64,000 nt of DNA from Sphingomonadales bacterium (GCA_016704425.1 JADJAC010000004.1:62001-126000); one strand, 5' to 3'. Positions 16,580-26,582 are shown, counted from the stretch's first letter. Translations and numbers: made by a program. Notes: generated by a model not told the origin, from the sequence alone.

Positions 16580-17581
16580 ATGAAGGCTTATCGGATCCAT
16601 CGCTATGGCGGGCCAGAGTGCGCGTCGCTCGACGAGGCACCGGAACCGGAATTGCGCGCCCATGATCTGCTGGTTCGGATTGCCGGCGTCAGCCTGAATC
16701 CGGTGGACTACAAGACGCGCCATGGGGCTCTGCGTGTGCTCTATCGGCCGAAGCTGCCTGCCACTCTTGGAAATGATCTTGCGGGCGAAGTGATTGCCGT
16801 CGGGTCGGCCGTTGCGGGGTTCAAGGTTGGTGATCGCGTGATCGCCTGTTCCCGGATCAACGACATGGGGAGCTTTGCCGAAGTGGCACGTATTGATGCG
16901 CGTTGCGCAAGTCTGGCGCCGAGCTCGATCGACCTCGCCACCGCCAGTGCCTTGCCACTCGCAGGGCAAACCGCGCAGCAGGCCCTGCGGGACCTTCTCC
17001 ACATTCGACCCGGCATGCATGTTCTGATTACCGCAGGCGCGGGCGGGGTTGGCTGCCTTGCGATCCAGCTTGCCAAGAGCATGGGCGCCGAGGTTTCGAC
17101 GACGGCCTCGCCGCGCGGTGATGCACTGGTCCGCGCGATGGGTGCCGATCATGTGATTGACTACACGACCACTGACCTTGCGAGCCTCGGCCGCACATTC
17201 GATGCCGTGTTCGATCTGGCGGGCGGAGACGCGCTGGACGCCTGCTTCAAGGTTGCCCGCCCCGGCAGCACCGTCATTTCGATCGCCGGGCTGCCAACAC
17301 CTTCGGCTGCGAGCAAGGCGCTCGGCATGGGGATGGGGATCAAGACCCTGTTCTGGCTCGCCAGCCTCGGCTTGCGCCGAAAGGCCGCTGCGAATGGCGT
17401 GTCCTATCATTATTATTTTCTTCACCCGAACAGCAGTGACCTTTCCGCGCTCGCCGCCATGGTCGATGCGGGAACATTGAAGATCATTGCAGACAGACAC
17501 TTTCCCTTTGAACAGATTGCCGATGCAATGGCCTATCTCGAGGCCGGACACGCCAAAGGCAAGGTCGTCGTCACCCTGTGA
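16580..17581 (+). CDS. Quinone oxidoreductase-like, zinc-independent MDR protein
   Basis: A 333-residue medium-chain dehydrogenase/reductase. The N-terminal GroES-like domain (HDLLVRIAGVSLNPVDYKTR, LGNDLAGEVIAVG) lacks the structural zinc cysteines, and the NADP-binding segment is AGAGGVGCLAIQLAKSMGA near residue 152. That is the quinone oxidoreductase/zeta-crystallin pattern: NADPH-dependent reduction of quinones or enones. The tail QIADAMAYLEAGHAKGKVVVTL is the usual ending. The start is ATG 16580 after GAAAGAGG. Confidence 0.88.
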   Translation: MKAYRIHRYGGPECASLDEAPEPELRAHDLLVRIAGVSLNPVDYKTRHGALRVLYRPKLPATLGNDLAGEVIAVGSAVAGFKVGDRVIACSRINDMGSFAEVARIDARCASLAPSSIDLATASALPLAGQTAQQALRDLLHIRPGMHVLITAGAGGVGCLAIQLAKSMGAEVSTTASPRGDALVRAMGADHVIDYTTTDLASLGRTFDAVFDLAGGDALDACFKVARPGSTVISIAGLPTPSAASKALGMGMGIKTLFWLASLGLRRKAAANGVSYHYYFLHPNSSDLSALAAMVDAGTLKIIADRHFPFEQIADAMAYLEAGHAKGKVVVTL

Positions 17582-17650
17582 GGTTTACACCTTCCGTTTA
17601 CGTCAATCTGTGCTAGTCTCGATTGCAAATCGAAACCTGGGAGAGTCGAA

Positions 17651-19390
17651 ATGCACGATCTGGTGATCCGTGGTGGAACAATCGTCGATGGAACCGGCGG
17701 GCCGTCATTCAAAGGTGACGTCGCCATTGATGGCGGGCTGATCACGGCAGTTGGCAAGGTTGACGCCAAGGGTCGCGAGGAAATCGACGCGACGGACAGG
17801 ATCGTCACGCCCGGTTTCGTTGATGTTCACACCCATTATGACGGCCAGGCCACCTGGGATCCGGAAATGGCGCCTTCAAGCTGGCACGGCGTGACGACGG
17901 TTGTCATGGGCAATTGCGGCGTCGGATTTGCGCCAGCCAAGCCTGACAAGCATGACTGGCTGATCGGCTTGATGGAAGGCGTTGAGGATATTCCCGGCAC
18001 CGCGCTCGCCGAAGGCATGACCTGGGATTGGGAGACGTTTCCGGAATATCTCGACGCGCTCGAACGGCTGCCACGCACAGTCGATGTCGGTACGCATGTC
18101 CCGCATGGCGCTGTTCGCGCCTATGTGATGGGTGAACGCGGGGCCAACAACGAGCCGCCGACCGAAACCGATATCGCGCAAATGTCGCGAATCGTCGAGG
18201 ACGGCCTGCGCGCCGGAGCGCTCGGTTTCTCGACCTCTCGAACCGTCCTCCACAAGTCGGTCGATGGCGTTCTCGTCCCCGGGACGACGGCAACCAAGGA
18301 AGAGTTGCTTGGCATCGGACGGGCGATGGGACGGGTTGGATATGGCGTGTTCGAAATGGCATCCGACCTGAAGCGCGAATGGAATGAGTTCGAGTGGATG
18401 GGCGAACTCAGCCGCGAAACGGGCATGCCCGTGACCTTTGCGGCGCTCCAGTCGATCGCCAAGGAACTGCCGCTTGTTGAACAGATCGCCAACATGCGTG
18501 CAGAAAATGCGAAAGGCGCCCATATCGTTGCGCAGATTGCCCTGCGCGGCAACGGCATTGTGATGGCCTGGCGCGGGACGGTCCATCCCTTCCGTTTCAA
18601 GCCGGCCTGGGTCGAGATCGAGGGCCTCCCGTGGGAGCAGCAGCTCGCGCATCTCAAGGACCCGGCATTCAAGGCGCGCATGCTCTCCGAAGCGAATGTC
18701 TTTCCCGAAAGCGACATCGCAGAGCTTCTGAAAATTGTTGCAGGCGGCTGGTTCATCCAGTTCGAGATGGACCCGGACTTCAACTATGAGCCGACCCAGG
18801 CGGAGAGCATCATGGCCCGCGCCGCCGCCGCTGGCGTCTCGGGTGACGAATATGCCTATGACCTTCTGATGCGCGATGAGGGCAAGGGCTTCATCTATTT
18901 CCCGATCCTCAACTATGCCGATGGCAACCTCGATTTCCTCGAGGAACTCCAGCACGCGGACGACACGGTCAATTCGCTTTCGGACGGCGGCGCACATTGC
19001 GGAACGATCTGCGATGCGGCCTCCCCCACCTTCATGCTCCAGCACTGGGTGCGCGACCGCAAGAAGGCCCGGATCGGCCTTGAAAATGCGATCAAGCGCC
19101 AATGCCGGGATACCGCGCTGCTCTATCACCTCGAGGATCGCGGCCTGATCGCGCCCGGCTATCTTGCAGATGTCAATGTGATCGACATGAACAAGGTCAA
19201 GCTCGGCAAGCCCTGGCTGGCGTTCGATCTGCCCGCAGGTGGCAAGCGTCTGCTCCAGAAGGCCGAAGGATATGACTATACGATCAAGTCTGGTCAGGTG
19301 ACGTTCCGGAACGGCGAATATCTGGGCGTCCACCCCGGCGTTGTGCTGCGCGGGCCGCAGACAACCGAATTGGCAATGGCGGCGGAGTAG
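17651..19390 (+). CDS. Amidohydrolase, N-acyl-D-amino-acid deacylase family
   Basis: A 579-residue metal-dependent amidohydrolase of the D-aminoacylase family. It opens with MHDLVIRGGTIVDGTGG, has the HxH metal site in DVHTHYDGQATWD (about residue 60), VVMGNCGVGFAP typical of D-aminoacylases, and the late aspartate in SDGGAHCGTICDAASPTF. The ending VTFRNGEYLGVHPGVVLRGP matches the family. It would deacylate N-acyl-D-amino acids or hydrolyse a related amide; the substrate is not certain. The start follows GGGAGAG. Confidence 0.87.
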   Translation: MHDLVIRGGTIVDGTGGPSFKGDVAIDGGLITAVGKVDAKGREEIDATDRIVTPGFVDVHTHYDGQATWDPEMAPSSWHGVTTVVMGNCGVGFAPAKPDKHDWLIGLMEGVEDIPGTALAEGMTWDWETFPEYLDALERLPRTVDVGTHVPHGAVRAYVMGERGANNEPPTETDIAQMSRIVEDGLRAGALGFSTSRTVLHKSVDGVLVPGTTATKEELLGIGRAMGRVGYGVFEMASDLKREWNEFEWMGELSRETGMPVTFAALQSIAKELPLVEQIANMRAENAKGAHIVAQIALRGNGIVMAWRGTVHPFRFKPAWVEIEGLPWEQQLAHLKDPAFKARMLSEANVFPESDIAELLKIVAGGWFIQFEMDPDFNYEPTQAESIMARAAAAGVSGDEYAYDLLMRDEGKGFIYFPILNYADGNLDFLEELQHADDTVNSLSDGGAHCGTICDAASPTFMLQHWVRDRKKARIGLENAIKRQCRDTALLYHLEDRGLIAPGYLADVNVIDMNKVKLGKPWLAFDLPAGGKRLLQKAEGYDYTIKSGQVTFRNGEYLGVHPGVVLRGPQTTELAMAAE

Positions 19391-19484
19391 GGGCGGCCTC
19401 AGCCGTACATCGTGCAGCTGCCCCCTTGCGCTTGGCGACTGGTCCGTTAGCATCAGCGCCAAACACAAGGGGATGTCAGCCGAT

Positions 19485-20783
19485 ATGCGCCATATCGCGG
19501 TCGTTGGATCAGGCCCTGCGGGCTATTACACTGCAGAAGCCGCACAGAAGAAGTTTGGCGATGATGTCCGTGTTGACATCATTGATCGCCTTCCCGTTCC
19601 CTATGGCCTGATCCGCTTTGGCGTGGCGCCCGATCACCAGTCGATCAAGGGCGTCTACAAGCGCTATGAGAGCGTGAACCTTTCGGACAATGTCCGCTTT
19701 GTCGGCAATGTTCTGGTTGGCAAGGATGTCAGCGTCGACGAACTGACCCGGCTTTATGATGCGGTTGTGCTGGCAACCGGTGCGCCCAATGACCGTCCGC
19801 TCGATATTCCGGGAAGCGACCTGCCCGGCGTCATTGGCTCGGCGGCCTTTGTCGGCTGGTACAATGGCCATCCGGATTTTGCCGATCTCGACCCTTTGCT
19901 TGCCGGGCCGGGAGCCGTCGTGGTCGGCAATGGCAACGTCGCACTTGATGTGTCGCGGATACTCGCCAAGACACGTGCGGAATTCGAGGGCGCCGATATC
20001 GTTTCCCATGCGCTCGACGCGCTGGACCATTCGGGCATCAAGCGCGTGACGTTGCTCGGCAGGCGTGGGCCGCACCAGATTGCGATGACGCCAAAGGAAC
20101 TGGGCGAGCTTGGCCATTTGATCCGCGCCAAGCCTGCGGTGGACCCTGCCGATCTTCCACCCCTTGCCGACGACGCCCTGCTGGAGCCGGGCATGCGCAA
20201 GTCCGTGACCCATCTTCGTGACTTTGCGGCCAATGGAGTCGACCCGAAGGACATCACGATCGAGTTCGATTTCTTTGCCAGCCCGGTCGCGATTGAAGGC
20301 GATGGAAAGGTCGAGCGGGTCATTGTCGAAAGAACAAGACTCGATGCCGATTTACGTTCCGTGGGAACGGGCGAGACCTATGTCATCCCATGCGGGCTCG
20401 TCATTTCCTGCATTGGATATCAGACCCCGCCGATCCACGGCGTGCCTTACGAACATGGCCGCGGCCGTTTCGCCAATTCGGAAGGGCGTGTCCTTCCAGG
20501 GCTCTATTGCGTCGGCTGGGCGCGGCGCGGGCCGACAGGGACAATCGGCACCAACCGGCCCGACGGATTCTCCGTCGTCGATCTGATTGCGGCCGATATT
20601 GGCGACGGCGCCGAACGGGAAGGGCGCCCTGGCCTTGACGCGCTGCTTGCAGGCCGTGGCGTCGATATTGTCACGTTCCGCGACTGGAAGAAGATCGAGC
20701 AGGCCGAAATCGCCCGTGCCCGCGAAGGCGCGCCGCGCGAAAAATTCGTGGCGGTCGAAGACATGATCGCCGCGCGGGGTTGA
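19485..20783 (+). CDS. Ferredoxin-NADP+ reductase, adrenodoxin-reductase type
   Basis: A 432-residue FAD enzyme that passes electrons from NADPH to ferredoxin (EC 1.18.1.2/1.18.1.6 class). The FAD motif is VVGSGPAGYYTAEAAQKK; VPYGLIRFGVAPDHQSIKGV and the NADP-binding GNGNVALDVSRIL identify the adrenodoxin/FprA group; GWARRGPTGTIGTNRPDG closes the FAD site. I prefer ATG 19485 because AAGGGG ends 12 nt before it, while the ATG at 19473 touches that sequence. It could feed ferredoxin-dependent oxygenases or the island P450, but no ferredoxin gene is in the window. Confidence 0.9.
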   Translation: MRHIAVVGSGPAGYYTAEAAQKKFGDDVRVDIIDRLPVPYGLIRFGVAPDHQSIKGVYKRYESVNLSDNVRFVGNVLVGKDVSVDELTRLYDAVVLATGAPNDRPLDIPGSDLPGVIGSAAFVGWYNGHPDFADLDPLLAGPGAVVVGNGNVALDVSRILAKTRAEFEGADIVSHALDALDHSGIKRVTLLGRRGPHQIAMTPKELGELGHLIRAKPAVDPADLPPLADDALLEPGMRKSVTHLRDFAANGVDPKDITIEFDFFASPVAIEGDGKVERVIVERTRLDADLRSVGTGETYVIPCGLVISCIGYQTPPIHGVPYEHGRGRFANSEGRVLPGLYCVGWARRGPTGTIGTNRPDGFSVVDLIAADIGDGAEREGRPGLDALLAGRGVDIVTFRDWKKIEQAEIARAREGAPREKFVAVEDMIAARG

Positions 20784-20850
20784 ACCGCAGGGCATCCACC
20801 GCTAAGGGCGTCCGCCTGCCACTCGGCCATCGCGCCGAATCCGCATCGGT

Positions 20851-20927
20851 CGGGGAATAGCTCAGCCTGGTAGAGCACTGTCTTCGGGAGGCAGGGGCCG
20901 GAGGTTCGAATCCTCTTTCCCCGACCA
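20851..20927 (+). tRNA. tRNA-Pro (anticodon CGG)
   Basis: All arms pair. The acceptor is CGGGGAA (20851-20857) with TTCCCCG, the D stem GCTC/GAGC, the anticodon stem CTGTC/GGCAG around loop TTCGGGA (anticodon CGG at 20885-20887), a 5-nt variable loop, and the T arm GGAGG-TTCGAAT-CCTCT. Discriminator A and CCA are encoded (20924-20927). The last six bases are part of the att repeat of the following island, so integration leaves the tRNA intact. Confidence 0.97.
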
Positions 20928-20942
20928 ATTTCTTCTAACTTC
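20922..20942 (+). repeat. Left attachment site (21-bp direct repeat)
   Basis: CGACCAATTTCTTCTAACTT plus C at 20922-20942 is repeated exactly at 58047-58067. The repeat begins with the last six nucleotides of tRNA-Pro. DNA immediately to its right (20943-21305) is also similar to DNA to the right of the second copy. This marks the chromosome/island boundary. Confidence 0.85.
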
Positions 20943-21062
20943 CAGCGCTGATCGGTCCGTTGCGGGAAGACTCCCATATTTCCGCGGACTTTCGCGGGCC
21001 TTTCGCCGCTGCCATCATACGGTGAGGCTTGGAGCCGGCAACAATCCGCTAGGGTGGCGCAG

Positions 21063-21091
21063 AAAGGGCCCGCCACCTCGGCGAGCCCTTT
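21063..21091. terminator. Hairpin terminator of the recombinase gene
   Basis: AAAGGGC (21063-21069) pairs with GCCCTTT (21085-21091) across a GC-rich loop that can extend the stem. It lies about 30 bp beyond the recombinase stop. The same structure is conserved in the second element copy at 58188-58216. Confidence 0.6.
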
Positions 21092-21121
21092 TCCAGACCT
21101 CACATGGGCCAGGTGATTATG

Positions 21122-22810
21122 TCAGTTGAACCCCAGCACATCGGCCTGCTTCCGCCAGCATTCGGGAATGTCCGAAGCGATCAGCCTGCGTGCAGTCAAA
21201 CGACTTGGCTGGCGACCGGCGAGGATGGCTTCGGTGATTTGAGGCGACAGCCACGACAGTCGCATCAGACGGGCCAGCCTCTTGCGGCACTGGCCACTCG
21301 CCTGAGCATGCGTTAAGATCGTCAGATCAGGGTTCGCCCGAAACATCAGCTGCAGCGTGCGGGCTTCGCGAAGGAGCGAAATCAACTGCGTGTCAGGATC
21401 TGGCCCCCGACTGTCGCTGGTAATAACCAGCCGAACATCTTGTCCGCGTCGAACCCTGGCGATCGGCACCACAAGTTCCACCGGTGCCATGTCGCCTTCC
21501 GTCGGAAGCTTCAGGCGCGCAAGCAAGGCCGCGCGATCAATTACAACCCGCAGTCCGTCAGCCCCGATTGTTACCTTGGCAATCAGCGCGCCAAGCAATG
21601 TGTGGCGGGCATGGGTCGCTGCGAGTTGCGCCTTCATCTGCTTGGCGATCTGGAAAGCGAGCGCAGTCTCGGTTGCCCCAGATGCTCTCCCTGCGCAGAT
21701 CTGTCCCAAGCGGGCATGGTCATCGAACAGCGCCGAGGTCAATGCTATTACCCGCGTTTCGATCTCGTGCGCAGGGACACTCCATGCAGGCTCGCCTTCG
21801 CGATCAATCTCGGACGGTCGGGTCAGGTAATAGCGGAAGCGCTTGTTCTGCTTCTTGCTATGGCTCGGCGACATACGCCGTCCCAGACCATCGAAGATGA
21901 CACCTGCCAACAGGCTTGGATTGCGACCGTTGACCTTCTCCACCCGTGCAACCCGATTACTTGCCATCCGATCATGCACGCGGGTCCAAAGATCCTCATC
22001 AATGATCGCCTGCTGCTCGCCTTGGTGGATTTCCCCCTTGTGGCTGATCTCGCCTCTATAGGTGCGGTTGGAGAGCATGTTGAACAGCATGCCGAACCCG
22101 AACGGGATGCCACCGACCGTTCGCGTCTTGAGCTGCCGGACTTTGGTGCGATAGCCTTCGGCACGAAGCTCTTCGACAAGCAGACGTCCCGAGCCGAGCT
22201 CGGCATAGCGCGTGAAGATGTGCCGGACGATCGCTGCGTCTTCCTCCACGATGACCAGCTTGCGGCCTTCAACCTTGTATCCAAGCGGAACCACGCCACC
22301 CATCCACATGCCCTTGCGCTTCGATGCCGCGAACTTGTCGCGGATCCGCTCACCGGTCACCTCGCGTTCGAACTGCGCGAATGACAACAGCACATTGAGA
22401 GTAAGCCGCCCCATGCTGGTTGTCGTGTTGAACGACTGGGTGACCGAGACAAACGAAGCGCCACGACTATCGAGGATATCGACGATCTTGGCGAAGTCCG
22501 AAAGGCTTCGGGTCAACCGGTCGACCTTATACACAACGATGACGTCAACCACGCCGGCTTTCACATCGTCGAGCAGGCGGCGAAGGGCCGGTCGTTCGAT
22601 GTTCCCACCCGAAAACCCACCATCGGCATAGTGAGTTTTGACCTGCGTCCAACCTTCATGGCGTTGGCTCGTGATATAGGCAGCACAGGCTTCCTGTTGG
22701 GCATCCAGACTATTGAACGCCTGATCCAGTCCTTCCTCGGTCGACTTGCGGCAATAGATCGCGCAACGGGTCGGACCGCGCCGCGTTGGGGACTGTTCAG
22801 CTCCGTGCAT
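21122..22810 (-). CDS. Large serine recombinase (integrase)
   Basis: A 562-residue site-specific recombinase that integrates and excises the island. The N-terminal resolvase domain has the YxRxS motif (AIYCRKST, nucleophile Ser23), DGGFSGGNIERPAL, VYKVDRLTRSLSDF and SFAQFEREVTGERIRDK. A recombinase domain follows (PLGYKVEGRKLVIVEEDAAIVRHIF, IPFGFGMLFNMLSNRTYRGEI), then a C-terminal region with LIRE-like segments and a final WLSPQITEAILAGRQPSRLTARRL helix pair. The start overlaps the DUF2924 stop by 14 bp. Its position beside the left att site is typical. A truncated homologue lies at 58247-58432. Confidence 0.93.
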   Translation of the reverse strand: MHGAEQSPTRRGPTRCAIYCRKSTEEGLDQAFNSLDAQQEACAAYITSQRHEGWTQVKTHYADGGFSGGNIERPALRRLLDDVKAGVVDVIVVYKVDRLTRSLSDFAKIVDILDSRGASFVSVTQSFNTTTSMGRLTLNVLLSFAQFEREVTGERIRDKFAASKRKGMWMGGVVPLGYKVEGRKLVIVEEDAAIVRHIFTRYAELGSGRLLVEELRAEGYRTKVRQLKTRTVGGIPFGFGMLFNMLSNRTYRGEISHKGEIHQGEQQAIIDEDLWTRVHDRMASNRVARVEKVNGRNPSLLAGVIFDGLGRRMSPSHSKKQNKRFRYYLTRPSEIDREGEPAWSVPAHEIETRVIALTSALFDDHARLGQICAGRASGATETALAFQIAKQMKAQLAATHARHTLLGALIAKVTIGADGLRVVIDRAALLARLKLPTEGDMAPVELVVPIARVRRGQDVRLVITSDSRGPDPDTQLISLLREARTLQLMFRANPDLTILTHAQASGQCRKRLARLMRLSWLSPQITEAILAGRQPSRLTARRLIASDIPECWRKQADVLGFN

Positions 22811-23168
22811 GACGACCGATCCCGAAGAAGCGCGGCCCGGAGCATTGGAAGCCGGTGACCGACTTCGCGATGGCGGTCAGCGAGGCCCAGGCCTTGCCAT
22901 CATAATCGAACCCCGTCTCCGTGACCGTCACTGAGACACTCCGTCCGTTCCAAGTGCGCAGCAGTCTCGTGCCCGGCTTGAGCGTTGCTCCATCGACTGC
23001 CGCATGTCCCGACCCTTCCAACTGTCGTCGAACGGGCGCCGTAAGACCGCCAAGGGCATTTTCCTGGATCCGATAGGCCAGACCCAACCTCAGGAGGTCA
23101 GCTGAGAGGTTGGGGGCCGGGGCTCCATTATGCGAAAGCCACGCATCACGGAGTTGGGCTGGCGACAT
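22797..23168 (-). CDS. DUF2924 protein of the recombinase module, N-terminus probably frameshifted
   Basis: The 123 residues from ATG 23168 contain the DUF2924 core: LAYRIQENALGGL, LKPGTRLLRTWNGRSVSVTV and FDYDGKAWASLTAIAKSVTGFQCSGPRFFG. Family members usually have some 15 more N-terminal residues. In the same frame LDQVTELAT precedes Met23168 but has no start; an ATG at 23212 overlapping the DUF3489 stop would join it if one base (probably C near 23195) were restored. The protein is a constant companion of this recombinase type; its role is unknown, possibly a DNA-binding accessory factor. Confidence 0.75.
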   Translation of the reverse strand: MSPAQLRDAWLSHNGAPAPNLSADLLRLGLAYRIQENALGGLTAPVRRQLEGSGHAAVDGATLKPGTRLLRTWNGRSVSVTVTETGFDYDGKAWASLTAIAKSVTGFQCSGPRFFGIGRHARS

Positions 23169-23208
23169 TGTCGCCAGCTCGGTGACTTGGTCAAGTGCAC
23201 AATCTTGG

Positions 23209-23466
23209 TCATTGGGCTATCCCACCAGTAATCCGGTAGCGCCTAACCCCGTCGGCCTTGTCACTGGCGAGCGCATGGCCCTGTTTCTTGAGGCCGCTCA
23301 GGGCGGCTCGCGCTGTATGGGCGAGCCAGCCGGTCGCTGTTACAATCTCGGCAAGGCTTGCGCCATGTGGCCGAGAGAGAAGTGCGACAACCATCGCGCG
23401 TTTGGTCTGAGGCACTGGCACCTTTGGATCAACAGATTCAGATGTTGTTTTGGCTGTCTTTGTCAT
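23209..23466 (-). CDS. DUF3489 helix-turn-helix protein of the recombinase module
   Basis: An 85-residue protein starting at ATG 23466 behind AAGGAG. The DUF3489 core KRAMVVALLSRPHGASLAEIV..TGWLAHTARAALSGLKKQGHAL is a winged-helix DNA-binding fold. It is the first gene of the DUF3489-DUF2924-recombinase operon, so it may regulate the module or control excision direction (inference). Its TGA overlaps the ancestral DUF2924 ATG. Confidence 0.82.
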   Translation of the reverse strand: MTKTAKTTSESVDPKVPVPQTKRAMVVALLSRPHGASLAEIVTATGWLAHTARAALSGLKKQGHALASDKADGVRRYRITGGIAQ

Positions 23467-23992
23467 GGGTGGACTCCTTGATCGGAGCAGCACCGCGCTG
23501 CTCCCACCACCCAGAGCCCCGATAGTCAGCTGACCTGGGGCGCTCCGGCGAACGTCTATGGTTCGCGGTCACCAGTGACCAATGCTCCGAATGACAAGGA
23601 AGTCGAATGGATTGTGCAAGGGTCGCGAACTTGATGCCGGTGATGTCTGCTTTGTTCGACACTCCGGAACGGCAGCTCTTAGTTTGAAATCTTGGAAGGC
23701 AGACGATCCAGGCAACGCTTGGCCATGTCCAATTTCAGGGTTTCCAGTCCGAAGCCGGACTGTCGGAAATCGACAACGAAGAGGATATCGAGGTCATCTC
23801 TATTGTTGCCCGAATGAGCATCGTTCGCCTCATTCGGCAATTTCCCCCAATGCGGCCATCCATTCATCAAGAAGGTTTCCGACCTCCAGTCGCAAAGGGG
23901 ACGACAAAGACTTCAGATCTGAGAGTCATAGGGTGTCGCTAGTATCCAAGCCTGGTTCCTCAGGCTATTTTCAATCTTGGCAAATCCTGCTT
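23467..23992. other. Gene-free stretch between integration module and cargo
   Basis: I find no supported gene in these 526 bp. A CCGGAACGGCAGCTCTTA segment at 23664-23681 matches a short repeat seen again near 45544, 61431 and 63651. A 63-residue frame on the minus strand (23679-23870) lacks a ribosome binding site and any recognisable motif. The stretch probably contains the promoter of the DUF3489 operon and the 3' end of the catabolic operon. Confidence 0.4.
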
Positions 23993-25550
23993 TCAGCGAC
24001 GCACCGAAGGCAACTCCAGACCCGACACATGCTCCGCCACCACAAAGCGGTCCGGGCGAAGGGCAATTACCTTTGCCCCGTGGGCACGCATCCAGTTGAG
24101 CAATGTGCCATCGAGATCGATCAGATCGGTGTCAGCCTCACTCGCCAGATCGACCGATCGCACGGCTCGGTAGCTGGCGCCCAGGCGGTCCCATTCTGCG
24201 CGTTGATCCTGAGAGAGCAGTTTGGTCGGGTCGCAATTTTCGCCCAACAGCACGAACCCGCTGCCGATCAGATCGTCGAGTTTGCCATACCGCCCCTTCG
24301 CCGTACCCATGACCGGCTGCGGCGGCATCTTGCCCAACGCATTGCCTTTGACAGGAACCCCGCTGAGCCAGCCCGTGTCAAGTTGTGGGGGCAAGGCAAT
24401 CGGCAGCGGCGGCGGTTTGATCCCAAGCTTGCCAAACACGGCTGCAAACAGGGCTTCTGCTTTTTCGCTGGCGGTCATCTGCATCTTGATGATCCGGCCA
24501 AGACGCTCGGACTCGGCGGTCATGAAGGCGACATTGGGCGCCCGTTCAGCTTCGTAGCTGTCCAGCAGCGTTTCAGCGGCCGCGCCGGCTACTAGTCCTG
24601 CGATCACCAGATGGAGCTTCCAGCTGAGGTTGAAGGCATCGCGGATACCCGATTGCATACCCTGGCCCGCCCAGGGGCGGCATCAGGTGTCCGGCATCGC
24701 CAAGCAGGAACACGCGCCCGTCACGCCAGCGCTCGGCAGCGCGGACATGGTGACGGTAGAAGGCATGCTGGTGTATCTCAACGTCCTCAGCGGTCACGCC
24801 CATTGAATTGAGAAGCGCCCAGAGCAGCTCCTTGGTCGCGAACTGATCTTCGCTTTCGTGCGGTTCGAGCGGGAATTCCCAGCGGTGGTTGCCAAGACCC
24901 AGCGCGATATCGACGACCGGGCGCCTGTTATCGGACCAGAATTTCAGGATGTGGCGTTCGGGCCACCAACGCTTGATCTTGGCGTCGATTACTACCCAGC
25001 GGGTGTCGATCGTGTCGCCCAGCAGCTTTATGCCCAGTTGCTCACGCGTTGCACTGGAGCCGCCATCGCAGGCCAGGACATAGCGTACCCGGACGCGCTC
25101 ATCGCCGAGCGCAACCGTCGCGCCTTCGGCATCCTGCACAACTCCGGTCACGCTTTTCCCGTATCGCACCTCGACGTGGTCCGCGAAGCGGGCAGCACCA
25201 TCGCGCAGGGTCTGCTCCATCACCGGCTGGTAGATCGCCATGGCTGCCGGTTGGCCCAGGGTTGAGGGTTCAACCGCCACCCGCATCAGTTCCTTGCCAG
25301 CATAGGTTTTCCAGCGATACTGCGTGTGCGGATCCATGTCCTTCAGGAGAGCCTGATCGAGCCCGACGGCCTGGAAGCAGCGCAGTGTCCAGTCGTTGAC
25401 GGTTACAGCTCGGGCTCGCTGGTAAATGTCCTTCTCGCGCTCGAAAGCGACGACCTTGACGCCGCGACTGCCAAGAAAGTTGGCCGCGGCAACCCCGGTG
25501 GGGCCATAGCCGACGATCGCTACGTCGGCATGGAAGTGCTCGGCAGTCAT
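23993..25550 (-). pseudogene. MhpA-like FAD aromatic monooxygenase, frameshifted
   Basis: A class A flavoprotein hydroxylase that would add an ortho hydroxyl to a phenol, giving a catechol for ring cleavage. The first part, from ATG 25550, has the FAD fold VAIVGYGPTGVAAANFLGS and runs to GDAGHLMPPLGG (about residue 290). The frame is then lost by one extra base at about 24659 (GGGTATG for GGGATG), and the rest (MQSGIRDAFNLSWKL to the stop at 23993) continues in another frame. Restored, it would be about 518 residues, the usual length. The ATG overlaps the aldolase stop. It is the last gene of the operon. Confidence 0.82.
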
Positions 25551-26582
25551 TGCTGTTTTTCTCCTTTCACCAGATCCAGTGCGATATCGACGATCATGTC
25601 TTCTTGTCCGCCGACCATCTTGCGGCGGCCGACCTCTGCGAGGATGGAGCGGGTGTCGACTCCGTAGTCGGCGCTTGCCTTTTCCGCGTGGCGCAGGAAG
25701 CTGGAGTAGACCCCGGCATAACCCAGCGTCAGCGTCTCGCGGTCCACCCGGACCGGGCGATCCTGGAGCGGACGGACAAGATCTTCGGCGGCATCCATCA
25801 GAGCGAACAGGTCGCAGCCATGGTTCCAGCCCATACGGTCGGCAGCCGCAATGAACACCTCAAGTGGGGCATTGCCTGCGCCAGCGCCCATGCCTGCAAG
25901 GCTCGCATCGACCCGGATCGCGCCATTCTGGACGGCCACGATCGAGTTCGCGACGCCAAGACTGAGATTATGGTGCGCGTGCACACCGCGCTGGGTTTCG
26001 GGCTTGAGGACCCGGTCATAGGCCTGGCATCGTGCGGCATATTCATCCATGTTCATGGCGCCGCCGCTGTCCGTCACGTAGACGCAGTGCGCGCCATAGC
26101 TTTCCATGAGCAAGGCCTGTTGTGCCAGCGCCTCGGGACTGGTCATATGGCTCATCATCAGGAAGCCGGAGACGTCCATGCCGAGATTGCGCGCGGCTTC
26201 AATATGCTGCCTGCTGACATCGGCTTCGGTGCAATGTGTCGCAATACGCACGGAACGGACGCCCATCTCATAGGCGTGTTTCAGATCATGCGCCGTGCCA
26301 ATGCCCGGAAGGAGCAGGGGTGGTCAGTACCGCGTGTTCCAGCACCTCGGCAACAGCACCAATCCAGTCCCAGTCGGTATGGGCACCAAAGCCATAGTTG
26401 AAGCTTGAGCCTTGAAGGCCGTCGCCATGCGCGACCTCGATCGCATCGACCTTGGCCGCATCCAGCGCCCTGGCAATCGCCTTGACATGATCAAGACCAT
26501 ATTGGTGGCGGATCGCATGCATCCCGTCGCGCAGCGTCACATCCTGGATATAGAGTTTGGTGGTGGTCGGATCGAGGATCAT
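25547..26582 (-). pseudogene. 4-hydroxy-2-oxovalerate aldolase, frameshifted
   Basis: The enzyme (EC 4.1.3.39) splits 4-hydroxy-2-oxoacids to pyruvate and an aldehyde that is channelled to the neighbouring acylating dehydrogenase. The N-terminal part has VTLRDGMHAIRHQY (catalytic Arg and metal Asp) and GDGLQGSSFNYGFG; the C-terminal part has THCTEADVS, VYVTDSGGAM and GVHAHHNLSLGVANS (metal histidines). One extra C in a run of four (26317-26320) separates them; without it the text reads LTTLLLPGIGTAHDLKHAYEMG. The restored length is about 344 residues, normal for the family. Starts and stops overlap both neighbours by 4 bp. Confidence 0.85.

Noticed and set aside
17876..19468. A 530-codon frame antisense to the amidohydrolase
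   Set aside because: Shadow frame; the sense strand has HxH and all family motifs.
23582..24595. A 337-codon plus-strand frame at the left of the cargo
   Set aside because: Its right half is the reverse complement of the monooxygenase gene and its left half has no motif or ribosome site.
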